From Rudanella lutea DSM 19387 (GTDB lineage Bacteria; Bacteroidota; Bacteroidia; Cytophagales; Spirosomataceae), in contig NZ_KB913013.1 of NCBI RefSeq assembly GCF_000383955.1, forward strand, positions 5,475,694 through 5,539,693: a DNA stretch of 64,000 nucleotides, in the 5' to 3' direction. The notes under the pieces were generated by a model, which worked only from the letters and a program-made list of their open reading frames with translations, searched no databases and was not told where the DNA came from. Positions 9,690 to 19,120 of the stretch are shown piece after piece (the stretch's first letter is position 1; each line of letters begins with the position of its first letter). A program made the position numbers and the translations under genes.

Positions 9690-9759
9690 GAAAAGGAGGA
9701 GAGGGAGAATGAATGGCCGCGCTTGCGTCCCTTTCCTCCTTCTCCCTTTCCTCCTTTTT
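9690..9759. terminator. Imperfect inverted repeat between convergent genes
   Basis: A purine-rich left arm (GAAAAGGAGGAGAGGGAGAA, 9690-9709) pairs with a pyrimidine-rich right arm at 9740-9759 with about two mismatches, over a 30-nt loop. The right arm ends in a T run. It lies between two convergent stop codons, so it is a plausible terminator for the DUF4249 gene. Confidence 0.55.
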
Positions 9760-9760
9760 T

Positions 9761-11812
9761 CTAATACCCCAACTTCCCGTTGTTGAGGAAATTGAGCTTT
9801 CCGGTGCCGCTGAAAGTGACTTTTTGGGCGCGGGCGGTTTGGCCGCTAATCGTGACGATGTGCCCGTTGCCAATGCTCACGGGGTTGGTCAGCTGTGGAA
9901 TAAACCCGCACGACCAGGTTGCCGCGCTGTTCCAGTTGCCCGAAGTGAGCGAGACACACGGTAACGAAGCCGGAATGGCGTTTTGCACGGCCACGTCGGC
10001 CCGAATCAGTCCGTGCCCGGTCACAAAGTCAAATCCCGTGCTGAAACCGGGGGTTGTGGGGTCGTCCATGTCGAGGCAGGAAGCAGTCAGGGCAGTCAGG
10101 ACAGCCGAGGGCGTCAGTGTGGGGTTGGCCTGGAGCATCAGAGCCGCTACAGCCCCCGCGTGTGGAGCCGCGGCCGAAGTGCCGAAAAAGTTAGGTGAGG
10201 TGTCGGGATCAGACGCGCTATCTCTAAAGAAAAACGAAGTATTAGCGCCGTCGGGGGCCGTCACATCGGGCTTCTGCCGCGTCACGGGGCTGGGTAGCCG
10301 GGTGCCGTTGGGCGTAAAGTAAATGGGGGTGCCGCCTTTCGAGGAAAAGTCTTCAATCAGCGGAGGGTTAATGCCGTACGCGGGTGTTTCCAGAAAGAAA
10401 GCAGCCCCCGTGGCAATGGCCCCGGCTGCGTTGGGGTGCCCGTAACAGGTACTTGCATTGATACCCACAATCGCGCTGGCTGCGGCCGGAAAGGTCGAGT
10501 CGTAATTCTCAACGTACTTGATTCGGGTGGGGTTGGGGCCCGCGTACTTTACAATCATGATGTAAAAAGTCCGGGGCGTATTGCTGGGGTTGGCATAGCT
10601 CAGAATTTCGACCGGGTCGCCACTTGCCAGATTGTCGTCAGAGCCTCGGGCTACAATTGAGCTTAACGCTACAGTAGCCGTGTTCGAACTGGGAATGGCA
10701 TTGAGCAGATAAATGTCCAGATCGGTTTGAGCATCTGCTTGTCTGTTTCCGGTAACCGAAAAAAATGGATCATCCCATTGAAACGAGATAACCGCTTCAC
10801 CCAGTGCTGGCAACCGAATGGGTAGAAAATATACCGGTGCGGCTGCTGTGCCGAAATTATGGGCCACCTCAGGATTTATAGTTCCACTAAACGGCCGATA
10901 CGTAGAGGGCTGATAATTGGCTTCATACGAGGCATTACCTGAGTTGCCTGCCGCCGAGAAGTACGTAACACCATTGTTGTTTTTCACATTGTCGACACTC
11001 TGGGCAATGACCCCGTCCTGGAAAAAAGGTTCTTCGAAATAGCCAATGTCGTCGATAATGACTTTGCACCCCAGATTAGCCAACTGCTGAATACCAGCCG
11101 CAAAATCGGTGTTGGAGATAAACGCGGTTCGGAAAAAGAGCTGGGCGCCGGGCGCTACGTCGTGGATAATTTCGAGCATGGCCCGTCCCTCGTCCGACGC
11201 TCCCGATGTGGTATAATCCAGTACGTTGGTCACGGCCGTGGTATAGCCGTTGGGGTTGCCAATGCCCGGTAGCTCACCGGTAGTTACGCCTGTGTTTGAC
11301 TGCGGCAGAGCCGCATAACTGTCGGATAGAACCCCCACTTTTACCCCTTGTCCAATCACGCCAAACTGACGTCGGGCCACGCCCGAACGCTGCGCGGAGT
11401 CGCCCTGACTATTGACCGGACCGGTGCGCAAACGCGGGCGGTAAGCGGGGCGCACCGACCGGCAGCTGGTCAGGCTCTCAAGCGCTGATAGGTTGGCTAC
11501 GGGCACCCAGGCGCTGACAATCTGAGCGCGACTACTCACAATTTCGGCATCTACCTGCCGGAGTTCGGCGCTGAGGGTCGCTGTGTCTCTTTCGGCAATG
11601 GCATTGACCAATACCCGCCCGGAGCTTTTGTCGAAGTTGATGAGTCGGGAGTTGACTATCGAGGAGTCGAGTCGCTTGTTTTGTTTGTATGCATCAGATA
11701 AAGAACGCAGGTGCCCATTGAGCCGGGCTTCCGATTTAAGTGTCGATGGGGTTTGGGCGGAAGCAGCAACGATCGTAGTTAACCAAGTGAATAAGTAGAG
11801 AAAGTGCTTCAT
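9761..11812 (-). CDS. Secreted subtilisin-like serine peptidase (S8 family, atypical His region)
   Basis: This 683-residue protein begins with a signal peptide (MKHFLYLFTWLTTIVAASAQ). The S8 core is recognisable: the Asp motif GVLSDSY (D164), oxyanion-hole Asn in AAGNSG (N290) and the nucleophile in GTSAAAPHAG (S546). The usual HGT histidine motif is absent; the equivalent stretch reads DEGRAMLEIIHDVAPGA (residues 207-223). About 130 residues between N290 and S546 look like an inserted beta-rich domain. The last 60 residues, starting with SGNWNSAATWSCGF, resemble a G8-like beta domain found at the ends of secreted Bacteroidota proteins. No clear type IX sorting domain is seen. The protein is probably exported; its substrate is unknown. 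Confidence 0.83.
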   Translation of the reverse strand: MKHFLYLFTWLTTIVAASAQTPSTLKSEARLNGHLRSLSDAYKQNKRLDSSIVNSRLINFDKSSGRVLVNAIAERDTATLSAELRQVDAEIVSSRAQIVSAWVPVANLSALESLTSCRSVRPAYRPRLRTGPVNSQGDSAQRSGVARRQFGVIGQGVKVGVLSDSYAALPQSNTGVTTGELPGIGNPNGYTTAVTNVLDYTTSGASDEGRAMLEIIHDVAPGAQLFFRTAFISNTDFAAGIQQLANLGCKVIIDDIGYFEEPFFQDGVIAQSVDNVKNNNGVTYFSAAGNSGNASYEANYQPSTYRPFSGTINPEVAHNFGTAAAPVYFLPIRLPALGEAVISFQWDDPFFSVTGNRQADAQTDLDIYLLNAIPSSNTATVALSSIVARGSDDNLASGDPVEILSYANPSNTPRTFYIMIVKYAGPNPTRIKYVENYDSTFPAAASAIVGINASTCYGHPNAAGAIATGAAFFLETPAYGINPPLIEDFSSKGGTPIYFTPNGTRLPSPVTRQKPDVTAPDGANTSFFFRDSASDPDTSPNFFGTSAAAPHAGAVAALMLQANPTLTPSAVLTALTASCLDMDDPTTPGFSTGFDFVTGHGLIRADVAVQNAIPASLPCVSLTSGNWNSAATWSCGFIPQLTNPVSIGNGHIVTISGQTARAQKVTFSGTGKLNFLNNGKLGY

Positions 11813-12020
11813 TATCAGGTAGTTTATAGCTCAGACCTGAAAATTAGGCAGATTCCTGGGAGATATGCTCTGATCCTGTAGACAATTATAAATCTAACCG
11901 TGACTTTAGATTTAGAAGTGAATAAAGGAGGTCTTAGGTGTACTTGTAAGGTGTTTGATAATGTGTAAAGTTGACAAAAAGCAGACCGCCGATACACAGT
12001 TTGTAACCGACTGAACGAAC

Positions 12021-14108
12021 TTAAAACCGCCATCGGGCCTGTACTTTCAGCTCTGATTTATGCGGGGCATTGATCTGATCGAGGTCTGAACCAACGGTAT
12101 CCTGATTGGTGAGGTTGGTGCGGGCCCAGCGTAACCAGAGGTCAAGGTGGCGGCTCACATCGTACTGTACGAGCACATAGTGCCGAAGGCCCCGGTTGAA
12201 GTAGGCTGGAAACGAGAAGGCGTACAGCACATCGCGTTCGTACACATACTGACGGCTGTCGTAGTCGTCGGTGCCAAACAGGGCTATCCGTCCGCTCAGG
12301 TGCCACCGTTTGAACGCGTAGCTTGCGTCCTGTACCAAGGCAAACCCCCGCGAGGGGCTCAGGCTCGTGTAGGCAAATGTACCCCCCTGCACGCGAGAGC
12401 GTAGGGTTAGGCGCGGCCCCAGCGGGTATTCGGCCGTAAGGGCCAGGCTCCGGCGAGTAGTGCCTACCACCTCGCGCGGTGTGGTTTTGCTACCGGGCTT
12501 ATTCTTTTCCTTATGTTCTTCGTGAAAAATGAGCGCGAACGATGTCTGTCGGTTAGGGGTGTACGTAGCCTGCGTCAGAAAATCAAAACCACGCGAAGGC
12601 TTGTCGACCAGATACCGCCACCACGGAAACCGAACTACGTCTACATAGCCGCCCACAACCAGCTTGCGGTAGACGGTGTATTTCAGCCCGGCATACAAAC
12701 CTGTTTCGTTGATAGTGCGGGTGTTTTCGCTGAACCCGTTGGCGTAAAAACTATGGAAGTTCCGGTCGTAGTGCCGGGCCACGACTGACACGTCGACGCG
12801 CCGGTTGAAACTGGCCAGCATACCCCCCACGGCCCCCACACCCCCACTGTTGGTGAGCGAACCACGGCTGTGGGCCACCTCGCCAAAGAAATTCAGGTTG
12901 TGCCAGATATAGCTGCCGTGCAGGCCCAGCACCGTGTTTTGCCGACCCGTAAACTCGTACCGGTTGTAGGTTAAGTTGCGCCGGAGTAGGGGCAGGTCGA
13001 ATTGGGTGCGCAGTAAAGTGGCTCCCAGTTGCAGGCGTTGCCCCCGGTGATAGAGCAGGTGCGCGCCCACGTTGGTTTCGAGTAGGCTGCCCCGGTCGGC
13101 CAGCTCGGAAGGCGTACGGTGCAGCCCTGAAGTTTGAAGCGACGTGGCAATGGTTCCTTCCACTACGGTTGTTGCTGTCGACGGGGCGGTATTGGCATCG
13201 CGTCGGTTGCGGGCGGCCAGTAGCGTAATGTCCAGATTTCGGGCGAGCGCGTAGGTAGCCGTTGCCCCCCGAAAATACCCGTATTCGGTAAGTGAGGTGT
13301 ACGGACGAGCTCCCAGCGTGGGCCGCCGGACAGTCTGCACGGTTTCGGAGCTTTTGCCCAGCACAAACCCGGCCGACAGCACGAGCCCCTGTCCAATCTG
13401 AAGCTGGTAGTCACCGAGAATCAGGTTGCGCCAACGGCCCCGGTTTTGCACCTGTGCGTGAAATGAAACGTAGTCGGCACCCCACTGCCGGCTACCGGGT
13501 TGCCACCGAAACGCTTCGCCGGGATCTTTCTCTACGGTCAGGCCCAGGCTGTAAGCCCGTGGGCGGCTGTATCGGTACCGGGCAAACCATTGCGCCGAAC
13601 CACCCCCGTAACGCGTGGGGTACTTGCCGTTTTTGTCGGGCAAAGCTGCCGAAAACCCTTTCTGTTCTTCCACAATTTGCTCATACCGCAGAAGCAGATA
13701 GTGGTCGACAGGAGCTGGCATACGCCCTGAGAGGGCCGACGAACCAATTTCAACGAACGGCATTAGCCGCCGAATGGTCGGTACATCGAAGCCCGGTACA
13801 GCCTGAAGTTCGTACACCGATAGCAAATCGCCGTACTGTTCGCGGTAGGTGAGCAGGCTGTTAAGTTGCCGCTCGTCGAGCAGGTACGTAGCCGCCAGTT
13901 CGTCGCGTGTGGCTGTATTCAGGTCGAGTGGGGTGGCGTAAAGCTGAGCGAGGTTATCGAATACCGATTGGTAGTCAATACCTTCGGCCTGTACCGGAAA
14001 CAGTCCCTGTAGAAAACCATTCAGGTCCACTGCGGGCTTGGGTGGTTGTTGGGCCCAGGTGCGTACGCACAGGAGTAGCAGAAGTAGGGTGGGGTAGAGG
14101 ACTCGCAA
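12021..14108 (-). CDS. Helix-hairpin-helix protein with outer-membrane barrel-like region, TTG start
   Basis: A 695-residue protein with a clear signal peptide (VLYPTLLLLLLCVRTWAQ). Residues about 57-115 contain two helix-hairpin-helix motifs (DLNTATRDELA, then a QAVPGFDVPTIRRL stretch) like those of ComEA. The remaining ~550 residues consist of alternating aromatic/polar strands ending in QARWRF, a terminal Phe typical of outer membrane barrels. Such fusions are conserved in Bacteroidota without a known function; a role in DNA handling at the cell surface is only a guess. The start codon is TTG at 14108-14106: no ATG lies near it in frame, and the signal peptide starts precisely there. Confidence 0.8.
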   Translation of the reverse strand: MRVLYPTLLLLLLCVRTWAQQPPKPAVDLNGFLQGLFPVQAEGIDYQSVFDNLAQLYATPLDLNTATRDELAATYLLDERQLNSLLTYREQYGDLLSVYELQAVPGFDVPTIRRLMPFVEIGSSALSGRMPAPVDHYLLLRYEQIVEEQKGFSAALPDKNGKYPTRYGGGSAQWFARYRYSRPRAYSLGLTVEKDPGEAFRWQPGSRQWGADYVSFHAQVQNRGRWRNLILGDYQLQIGQGLVLSAGFVLGKSSETVQTVRRPTLGARPYTSLTEYGYFRGATATYALARNLDITLLAARNRRDANTAPSTATTVVEGTIATSLQTSGLHRTPSELADRGSLLETNVGAHLLYHRGQRLQLGATLLRTQFDLPLLRRNLTYNRYEFTGRQNTVLGLHGSYIWHNLNFFGEVAHSRGSLTNSGGVGAVGGMLASFNRRVDVSVVARHYDRNFHSFYANGFSENTRTINETGLYAGLKYTVYRKLVVGGYVDVVRFPWWRYLVDKPSRGFDFLTQATYTPNRQTSFALIFHEEHKEKNKPGSKTTPREVVGTTRRSLALTAEYPLGPRLTLRSRVQGGTFAYTSLSPSRGFALVQDASYAFKRWHLSGRIALFGTDDYDSRQYVYERDVLYAFSFPAYFNRGLRHYVLVQYDVSRHLDLWLRWARTNLTNQDTVGSDLDQINAPHKSELKVQARWRF

Positions 14109-14317
14109 GCGGTTGTGATCAGGGGATGCCGCCTACGACCGGGGCATCAATCCGGTTGAAAAGAAAAGTAGAGACGCGGTACCCCGCATCTGATCATTAC
14201 GCCTGAGTAAGACGACCAAACTGGGCCGATGTCACTTTGTGTGGCGTAATATGGTACACCGCTGGGTTTGTTCCAACAAACCGGCATTAGAGCTTGATTA
14301 ATAGTTGTTTGTCGTAT

Positions 14318-14353
14318 AAAAAAAGCCGGAGATGTTCTAAGACATCTCCGGCT
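14318..14353 (-). terminator. Intrinsic terminator for the gene at 14390-15712
   Basis: A perfect 12-bp stem (AGCCGGAGATGT with its complement, 14324-14335 and 14342-14353) with a 6-nt loop. On the minus strand it is followed by seven T residues. It stands 37 bp after the stop codon of the hypothetical gene. Confidence 0.88.
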
Positions 14354-14389
14354 GAATGTACTATTCACAAAAAAACTGGTGCTGACCGC

Positions 14390-15712
14390 TTAACTAAACC
14401 GTCGTTTCAGAATCTCGACCAGCTCGCTTACCTCGTCACTGCTCATATCCCAGAGATACTGACTGGCGTAGCGGTACGAAATCAAATCCAGAGCCTGCCC
14501 GTAGTTTTCCATTTGGTCGAGTTCCTCAATAGCTTGTGCATATGAGGTGCTGCTCCCACTGAAAAGCTGATTGATAAACCGGAATTTCTGGTTCAGTGAG
14601 ATACTCTTGCCAATACTCTCGATGGGCGCTCGGTGGAACGCTTCGGCCACACTCGTTGGCTCGTTAGATTTGGGCTCGCTGTCGGCAGAAAGGCGGGGCG
14701 CTTCAAAACTGGGCGATTGGCTCAGGGCTCCACTGGCGAACGGCGATGCCTGGCTCACCGGGGCGGCCACCGGCGCGGCTACTGGCTCGCGGCTGTACCG
14801 ATCCGACTCATCGGGAGAGAACTGAACGCCAACGCCGGGTGAGTCGCTGAACGAGTCGGCGGGTACGACTGGCTGGCTCATGGGTGTTTCGGCCGGGCTG
14901 AACGTGCGCTGACCTGTTTCGGTCAGCAGGGTCGGACGCAGCGGGGCGCTCGATAAGTCGACGGGTTGGTTCCCCGACGCTTCGGCTGCCCCACCGACGT
15001 TTGGGCTTTGCGCGCCCGTATTATCTGATTCGAGTTCGGTATCGAAAAACGAACGGGCCGGGCTACCGTTGGCTACACCCGGCGACGTGCGCAGGAGGGC
15101 ATTTAGATCCATGGGTACTTTCTCCGACAGAATAGCCACGTACCGGTCGTACTTCTCCAGCTCGTGCCCTCGTTGCGACAGCACTTCATCGAGGCAGTTC
15201 AGCGCCTGATTGACGTACATAAACGGTTTGCCGTTCATGCGTTCTACCAGATAGTTGGCCACAAACTTGTTGATCTGCGTGTAGCGGACAATTTGCTTGG
15301 CTGCATCGGAAGTGAGCGTAAAGTCAGGCTGGTTACGCAGCAGATCGTCGAAAAAATAACGCGGGTCGAAGATCAGTGTCAGCGTTTTGCGGAGCGCGTC
15401 GGCCAGCATGGGCTCCAGGTGTTCGCGCCGAACGGCAATATGTTGCGAAACCACGTTCATAAACGACCGCATGGCTTCCTCTACTTCAGGATGCGTAAAG
15501 TCGAAATAAGGGCTGCGAAACTTCTCGGCGTCGGACTTCCACTTGTCGAACAGATTACTGACGATAAACAAATTTATCTGGCCGATGGGAGTCAGGGTCA
15601 GAATCTGTTTACCGGAGATAAACGTGTGATTACTAAAAAAATCGGCGCAAACCCGACGCGCATACGAGCGGGAGTATTCGGTCAGGACGCTCTGGTGGAA
15701 CTTGTTCGACAT
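14390..15712 (-). CDS. Conserved hypothetical protein with disordered middle region
   Basis: I do not recognise a named family. The 440-residue product has no signal peptide or membrane segment. Residues 1-205 look globular and mostly helical (for example YFFDDLLRNQPDF and NKFVANYLVERMNG). Residues about 210-345 are low complexity, rich in Ser, Pro, Ala and Glu, with repeated PVAAPV and SP strings. The last 75 residues are helical again (SISLNQKFRFINQLF, ending ELVEILKRRFS). This head-linker-tail layout is seen in unnamed cytoplasmic proteins of Cytophagales. It diverges from thymidine kinase and has its own strong terminator, so it is probably monocistronic. Confidence 0.75.
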   Translation of the reverse strand: MSNKFHQSVLTEYSRSYARRVCADFFSNHTFISGKQILTLTPIGQINLFIVSNLFDKWKSDAEKFRSPYFDFTHPEVEEAMRSFMNVVSQHIAVRREHLEPMLADALRKTLTLIFDPRYFFDDLLRNQPDFTLTSDAAKQIVRYTQINKFVANYLVERMNGKPFMYVNQALNCLDEVLSQRGHELEKYDRYVAILSEKVPMDLNALLRTSPGVANGSPARSFFDTELESDNTGAQSPNVGGAAEASGNQPVDLSSAPLRPTLLTETGQRTFSPAETPMSQPVVPADSFSDSPGVGVQFSPDESDRYSREPVAAPVAAPVSQASPFASGALSQSPSFEAPRLSADSEPKSNEPTSVAEAFHRAPIESIGKSISLNQKFRFINQLFSGSSTSYAQAIEELDQMENYGQALDLISYRYASQYLWDMSSDEVSELVEILKRRFS

Positions 15713-15933
15713 TGGTAAAACTCGTTGCTTTGTATGAGGGTTGTATGCGGAATCAACAGCTTCTGGCCTACAATACTAATGCCAAAAAGCCTTTTTTTTC
15801 TGATATTATCAAGCTTTTCCTGACTGCCGGAGAAGTTATCGAGCCATTGATTCAGAAAACAGGTGAAATTATCGGGAAGGTAGCAAATTTGATGCCTAAC
15901 CGGTTTGTGTGCCTCAACAACGATTGATCGACT

Positions 15934-16563
15934 ATGTTTATTGAACCGGCCTCCCGGCGCGAACCCCCTCACCTCCGAACCGGCTGGATCGAGGTGATTT
16001 GTGGGTCTATGTTCTCCGGAAAAACCGAGGAACTGATCCGCCGACTTAACCGTGCCCGCATTGCCCGACAGCACGTCGTTATTGTTAAACCCGGTATCGA
16101 TACCCGTTACCACGAGGCCGATATTGTCTCGCATAACTCGCTCTCTATTTCGTCGATTCCTGTACAGAAACCCGCCGATATCCTCCTGCATACCGGCGAC
16201 TGCGACGTGGTGGGTATCGACGAAGCGCAGTTTTTCGACAGCACCATTGTCGACGTGTGCGAGCAGCTCGCCAATAGCGGCAAACGGGTTATTGTGGCGG
16301 GTCTCGACATGGACTTTGCCGGGAAGCCCTTTGGTTGCATGCCGCAGCTCATGGCTATTGCCGAATACGTGACCAAGGTGCATGCTATCTGCGTGGTTTG
16401 TGGCGACATTGCGCATTATTCGTACCGGCTGGTGCCCTCGCAGGCGCGGGTTTTGCTGGGCGAAACTGATAGCTACGAAGCCCGCTGCCGCCGTTGTTTT
16501 CATCTGGGCCCCGAGGCTGTTCATCTCGTGAGCGGAACCGGTCGGCAGATGTTTAATGAGTAA
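15934..16563 (+). CDS. tdk: Thymidine kinase (type II, zinc-binding)
   Basis: The enzyme phosphorylates thymidine to dTMP in the salvage pathway. This 209-residue product is the usual length. It shows the P-loop GSMFSGKT at residues 24-31, the DEAQFF motif that holds the catalytic acid, [12 protein letters not shown], and a structural zinc site built from CVVCG and CRRC near the C-terminus. A small upstream frame (15712-15927) ends 7 bp before it but is not convincing as a gene. No TAnnTTTG box was found in the 221-bp spacer. Confidence 0.95.
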   Translation: MFIEPASRREPPHLRTGWIEVICGSMFSGKTEELIRRLNRARIARQHVVIVKPGIDTRYHEADIVSHNSLSISSIPVQKPADILLHTGDCDVVGIDEAQFFDSTIVDVCEQLANSGKRVIVAGLDMDFAGKPFGCMPQLMAIAEYVTKVHAICVVCGDIAHYSYRLVPSQARVLLGETDSYEARCRRCFHLGPEAVHLVSGTGRQMFNE

Positions 16564-16572
16564 TAAGAAAAG

Positions 16573-16600
16573 GGAGGATGGAGAAGGGAGGAAGAGAAAA
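16573..16600. repeat. Purine-rich 7-bp tandem array (4 units)
   Basis: Four purine heptamers (GGAGGAT, GGAGAAG and relatives) follow the tdk stop codon. They contain an in-frame ATG at 16578 that would lengthen the next protein by ten charged residues. That start is disfavoured because it would put charged residues before the signal peptide. Confidence 0.55.
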
Positions 16601-16607
16601 AAAGTGG

Positions 16608-18869
16608 ATGCTATCAACCTATTTGTGCTTAGTACTCACTGCTCACTGCTCACTGCTCACTGTTCACTGTAAAGCTCAGCCCGGCACCTGGCAAACGCAT
16701 TTCAGTTACCGCTCGGCGCGGTCGGTGGCGGTACTTGGACCCGGCGTGTTTGCGGCTACCCGTAATGGCCTGTATCGGTTCGATAAATCAACGTCCGAAA
16801 TCCGACTCCTGACCCGCGACAATGGTCTGAGCGATGTGGGCGTGAGCCAACTGCTGGCCCTGCCCGACCAACAACGACTGATGCTCGTGTACCGGTCGGG
16901 AAACATTGATTTTCTGGCCGTCGCCCCCGACGGCACACCGGGCGAGGTGCTCAATGTAAACACAATTGTCGCATCCAGCCGCATTCAACCGGCATTTCGG
17001 GGGATCAACCACATCAACCGGCAGGGCAATACAGCCTACCTCAGCACTGATTTTGGCGTCGTCGTGTTCGACCTGGTCCGCAACGAAATTCGCGATACGT
17101 ATTTTAGTCCTACTACGGGCGGTACACCGGGGCCGGTGCTGATGACGGCTACCCTGGGCGATAGTCTGTATGCGCTTACCCGACCTAATCCGTTTGCCGT
17201 TGCCACGGCGATTCGGGCAGTGCGGCTGGCTTCCACGGTCAACCTTGCCGACCCAGCCAATTGGCGGCTTTCGCCCGCACCCGAAGCGGGTCAAATGACC
17301 GGGCTCGTGGCCGAGGCTAATCGGTTGCTGGTGAGTACGGCTGGCACGGTGGGGCGGGGCGGGGCCATTTTTGCCCGGCCGGTGGGCGGGCAGTGGACGT
17401 CGGTAGCCAGCAGCTCTGGTTTGGCGAGTGTGTTTGCAGGCACGGCCGGCGCCAGTGCGTTTGTGGTCAGCCCCACGGGCACTCCCGCACTTACGGTACC
17501 CGGTACGGGAACGTTGACGAGCCCCTTGCTGCAAGCCCCGGCCGAGGTTGTAGCCGACGGCAACCGGGTTTGGGTGGCCGACACGACAAATGGACTACTC
17601 GACCTGCGTGCCCCCAATCTGGCCACCCGAATTGCGCCCGAAGGCCCTTTTGCCGATACCTTCACCGATGTGCTGGCTTACCCCAACGGTCTGGTGGCTC
17701 TCACCGGTGACAAAGAATTGAGTACGGGCCTGCGAGCTAATCAGCCCCCCGCCGATTTTTACGATGTGCCATCCGGCCGCTGGCAAATAAACCCGGTTGT
17801 GGGCTTGGGGCAATCGTTTAACTCGGCGGCTTACCTGCCCGGTGAAGGGCGACTTTTTTTGGGTGGATACGGGACCGGTTTATGGACACAGGTCGGTTCC
17901 GAGGCCCCCGCGCGGGTCAATTTGCCGGCAATCATCAGCCCTGCCGTTTCGGCCCTGGCTACCGATGCGGAAGGTAACCTCTGGATAGGCACCGGGCAGG
18001 GGACGGCTTCGCTGCACGTGCGCCGGGTCGACGGTCGGTTTGAGTCGTTTGGGCAGTTACGGTCGTTGCCCATTGTGCAGATTGTCCCCGACGATTACGG
18101 AAACCTCTGGCTCCGCCTGAGCTATGGGGTCATGCTTGTTTTCAACCCTAAAACCGGGCAGCAACGCTATTTTTCCAGCGCACCGGGCGATGGTAATTTG
18201 CCCGGCAATACCGTGACGGCCCTGACCCGCGACCGAAATGGGTTTATCTGGGTGGGTACGGAGCGGGGCGTCACCGTGTTCGACGATCCGGCGGGGGCAT
18301 TTACCGGCAATGTGTCGGCCAACGCGCCTATTTTCGAACGTCGGCGGCTACTGGCTACCGAGGCTATCACGGCCATGACGGTCGACGGGGGTAATTTTAA
18401 ATGGATTGCTACGGCGTCGGCCCTGTACCGGTTTGGTCCCGACGGTACCTCACTCGACGCCCGGTTTACTCCGGCCGATAGCCCTCTGCCTACGGCGGAC
18501 ATCAACGCGCTGACCGTAGAGCCGGTGAGCGGGCGGGTGTTTGTCTCGACTTCGGGTGGTTTGGTGTCGTACGGCGGTCTGGCTACCGAACCTGCCGACG
18601 CCTTGACGGGCATCACCATTTTCCCGAACCCCGTACGGCCCGATTACACCGGTTTGGTGAGTATCCGGGGGCTTACCGATAATGCCGTGGTAAAAATTCT
18701 GGATGCGGGCGGGATTCTGGCATACGAGACCCGGGCGCAGGGGGGAACGGCTACGTGGGATCTGTCGGATTATCGCGGACGGCCTGCCCAAACGGGCGTT
18801 TATTTGGTTGTGGTCATAGGTGCCAACGGGCAACAGGGCATTGCCGGCAAAGTGGCGGTGGTCCGCTGA
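16608..18869 (+). CDS. PorZ-like type IX secretion protein: beta-propeller protein with C-terminal sorting domain
   Basis: A 753-residue exported protein with a signal peptide (YLCLVLTAHCSLLTVHCKAQ). Two groups of propeller repeats follow, beginning GTWQTHFSYRSARSV. The later blades carry two-component-regulator-propeller motifs such as LTRDRNGFIWVGTERGV and EGNLWIGTGQG. The C-terminus (ITIFPNPVRPDYTG, then GVYLVVV) is a type A type IX sorting-domain-like module. Length, double propeller and tail fit PorZ, which in Porphyromonas helps attach anionic LPS to T9SS cargo. The family assignment is by architecture, so a different surface propeller protein remains possible. The start at 16608 was preferred over 16578. 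Part of the signal peptide is encoded by a 7-bp repeat (16635-16669). Confidence 0.72.
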   Translation: MLSTYLCLVLTAHCSLLTVHCKAQPGTWQTHFSYRSARSVAVLGPGVFAATRNGLYRFDKSTSEIRLLTRDNGLSDVGVSQLLALPDQQRLMLVYRSGNIDFLAVAPDGTPGEVLNVNTIVASSRIQPAFRGINHINRQGNTAYLSTDFGVVVFDLVRNEIRDTYFSPTTGGTPGPVLMTATLGDSLYALTRPNPFAVATAIRAVRLASTVNLADPANWRLSPAPEAGQMTGLVAEANRLLVSTAGTVGRGGAIFARPVGGQWTSVASSSGLASVFAGTAGASAFVVSPTGTPALTVPGTGTLTSPLLQAPAEVVADGNRVWVADTTNGLLDLRAPNLATRIAPEGPFADTFTDVLAYPNGLVALTGDKELSTGLRANQPPADFYDVPSGRWQINPVVGLGQSFNSAAYLPGEGRLFLGGYGTGLWTQVGSEAPARVNLPAIISPAVSALATDAEGNLWIGTGQGTASLHVRRVDGRFESFGQLRSLPIVQIVPDDYGNLWLRLSYGVMLVFNPKTGQQRYFSSAPGDGNLPGNTVTALTRDRNGFIWVGTERGVTVFDDPAGAFTGNVSANAPIFERRRLLATEAITAMTVDGGNFKWIATASALYRFGPDGTSLDARFTPADSPLPTADINALTVEPVSGRVFVSTSGGLVSYGGLATEPADALTGITIFPNPVRPDYTGLVSIRGLTDNAVVKILDAGGILAYETRAQGGTATWDLSDYRGRPAQTGVYLVVVIGANGQQGIAGKVAVVR
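16635..16669 (+). repeat. CTCACTG heptamer repeat (4 perfect + 1 variant) inside a signal-peptide coding region
   Basis: Four exact copies of CTCACTG and a fifth, TTCACTG, run without gaps. They encode the hydrophobic core and end of the signal peptide of the PorZ-like protein. Because 7 is not a multiple of 3, gaining or losing one unit would shift the frame. Confidence 0.9.
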
Positions 18870-18919
18870 TCAATCGGAAGAGACTCATTCTTCGTATTTG
18901 TAAAGTAGGGGTTAATGGG

Positions 18920-19064
18920 GTAACCACCCCCCAACCCCCTCCTGTTGTTCAGGAGGGGGCGTGTAAACCCAATCTCGAACCAATAAAGAGACTGCAAAAG
19001 CCTCTTTGTTGGACTGATAAGTTCTCCCCCTCCTGAAAACAGGAGGGGGGCAGGGGGTGGTTAC
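18920..19064. repeat. Pair of inverted G/C-rich hairpin repeats (CCCCCTCCTG family)
   Basis: Two related hairpins, 18920-18960 and 19026-19064, face each other around 65 bp of unique DNA. Each has a CCCCCTCCTG arm, a 4-5 nt loop and a CAGGAGGGGG arm, and each carries a flanking GTAACCACCCCC-type block, so the whole segment is one large inverted repeat. A third copy follows the YfhO gene at 36478. They behave like REP-type intergenic repeats. Confidence 0.8.
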
Positions 19065-19120
19065 TACCGCGACCTCACCGCGAAGAAATATCTAAACAGT
19101 AACGTCTATCATTCTAATCA

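Noticed and set aside
11824-12033. 69-residue frame between the subtilase and the helix-hairpin-helix gene
   Set aside because: AT-rich, no domain, overlaps the end of the upstream gene region; reads as spacer.
15712-15927. 71-residue frame before tdk
   Set aside because: Starts opposite the start of another gene, no ribosome-binding signal or family resemblance; the spacer more likely holds promoters. Kept as a low possibility.
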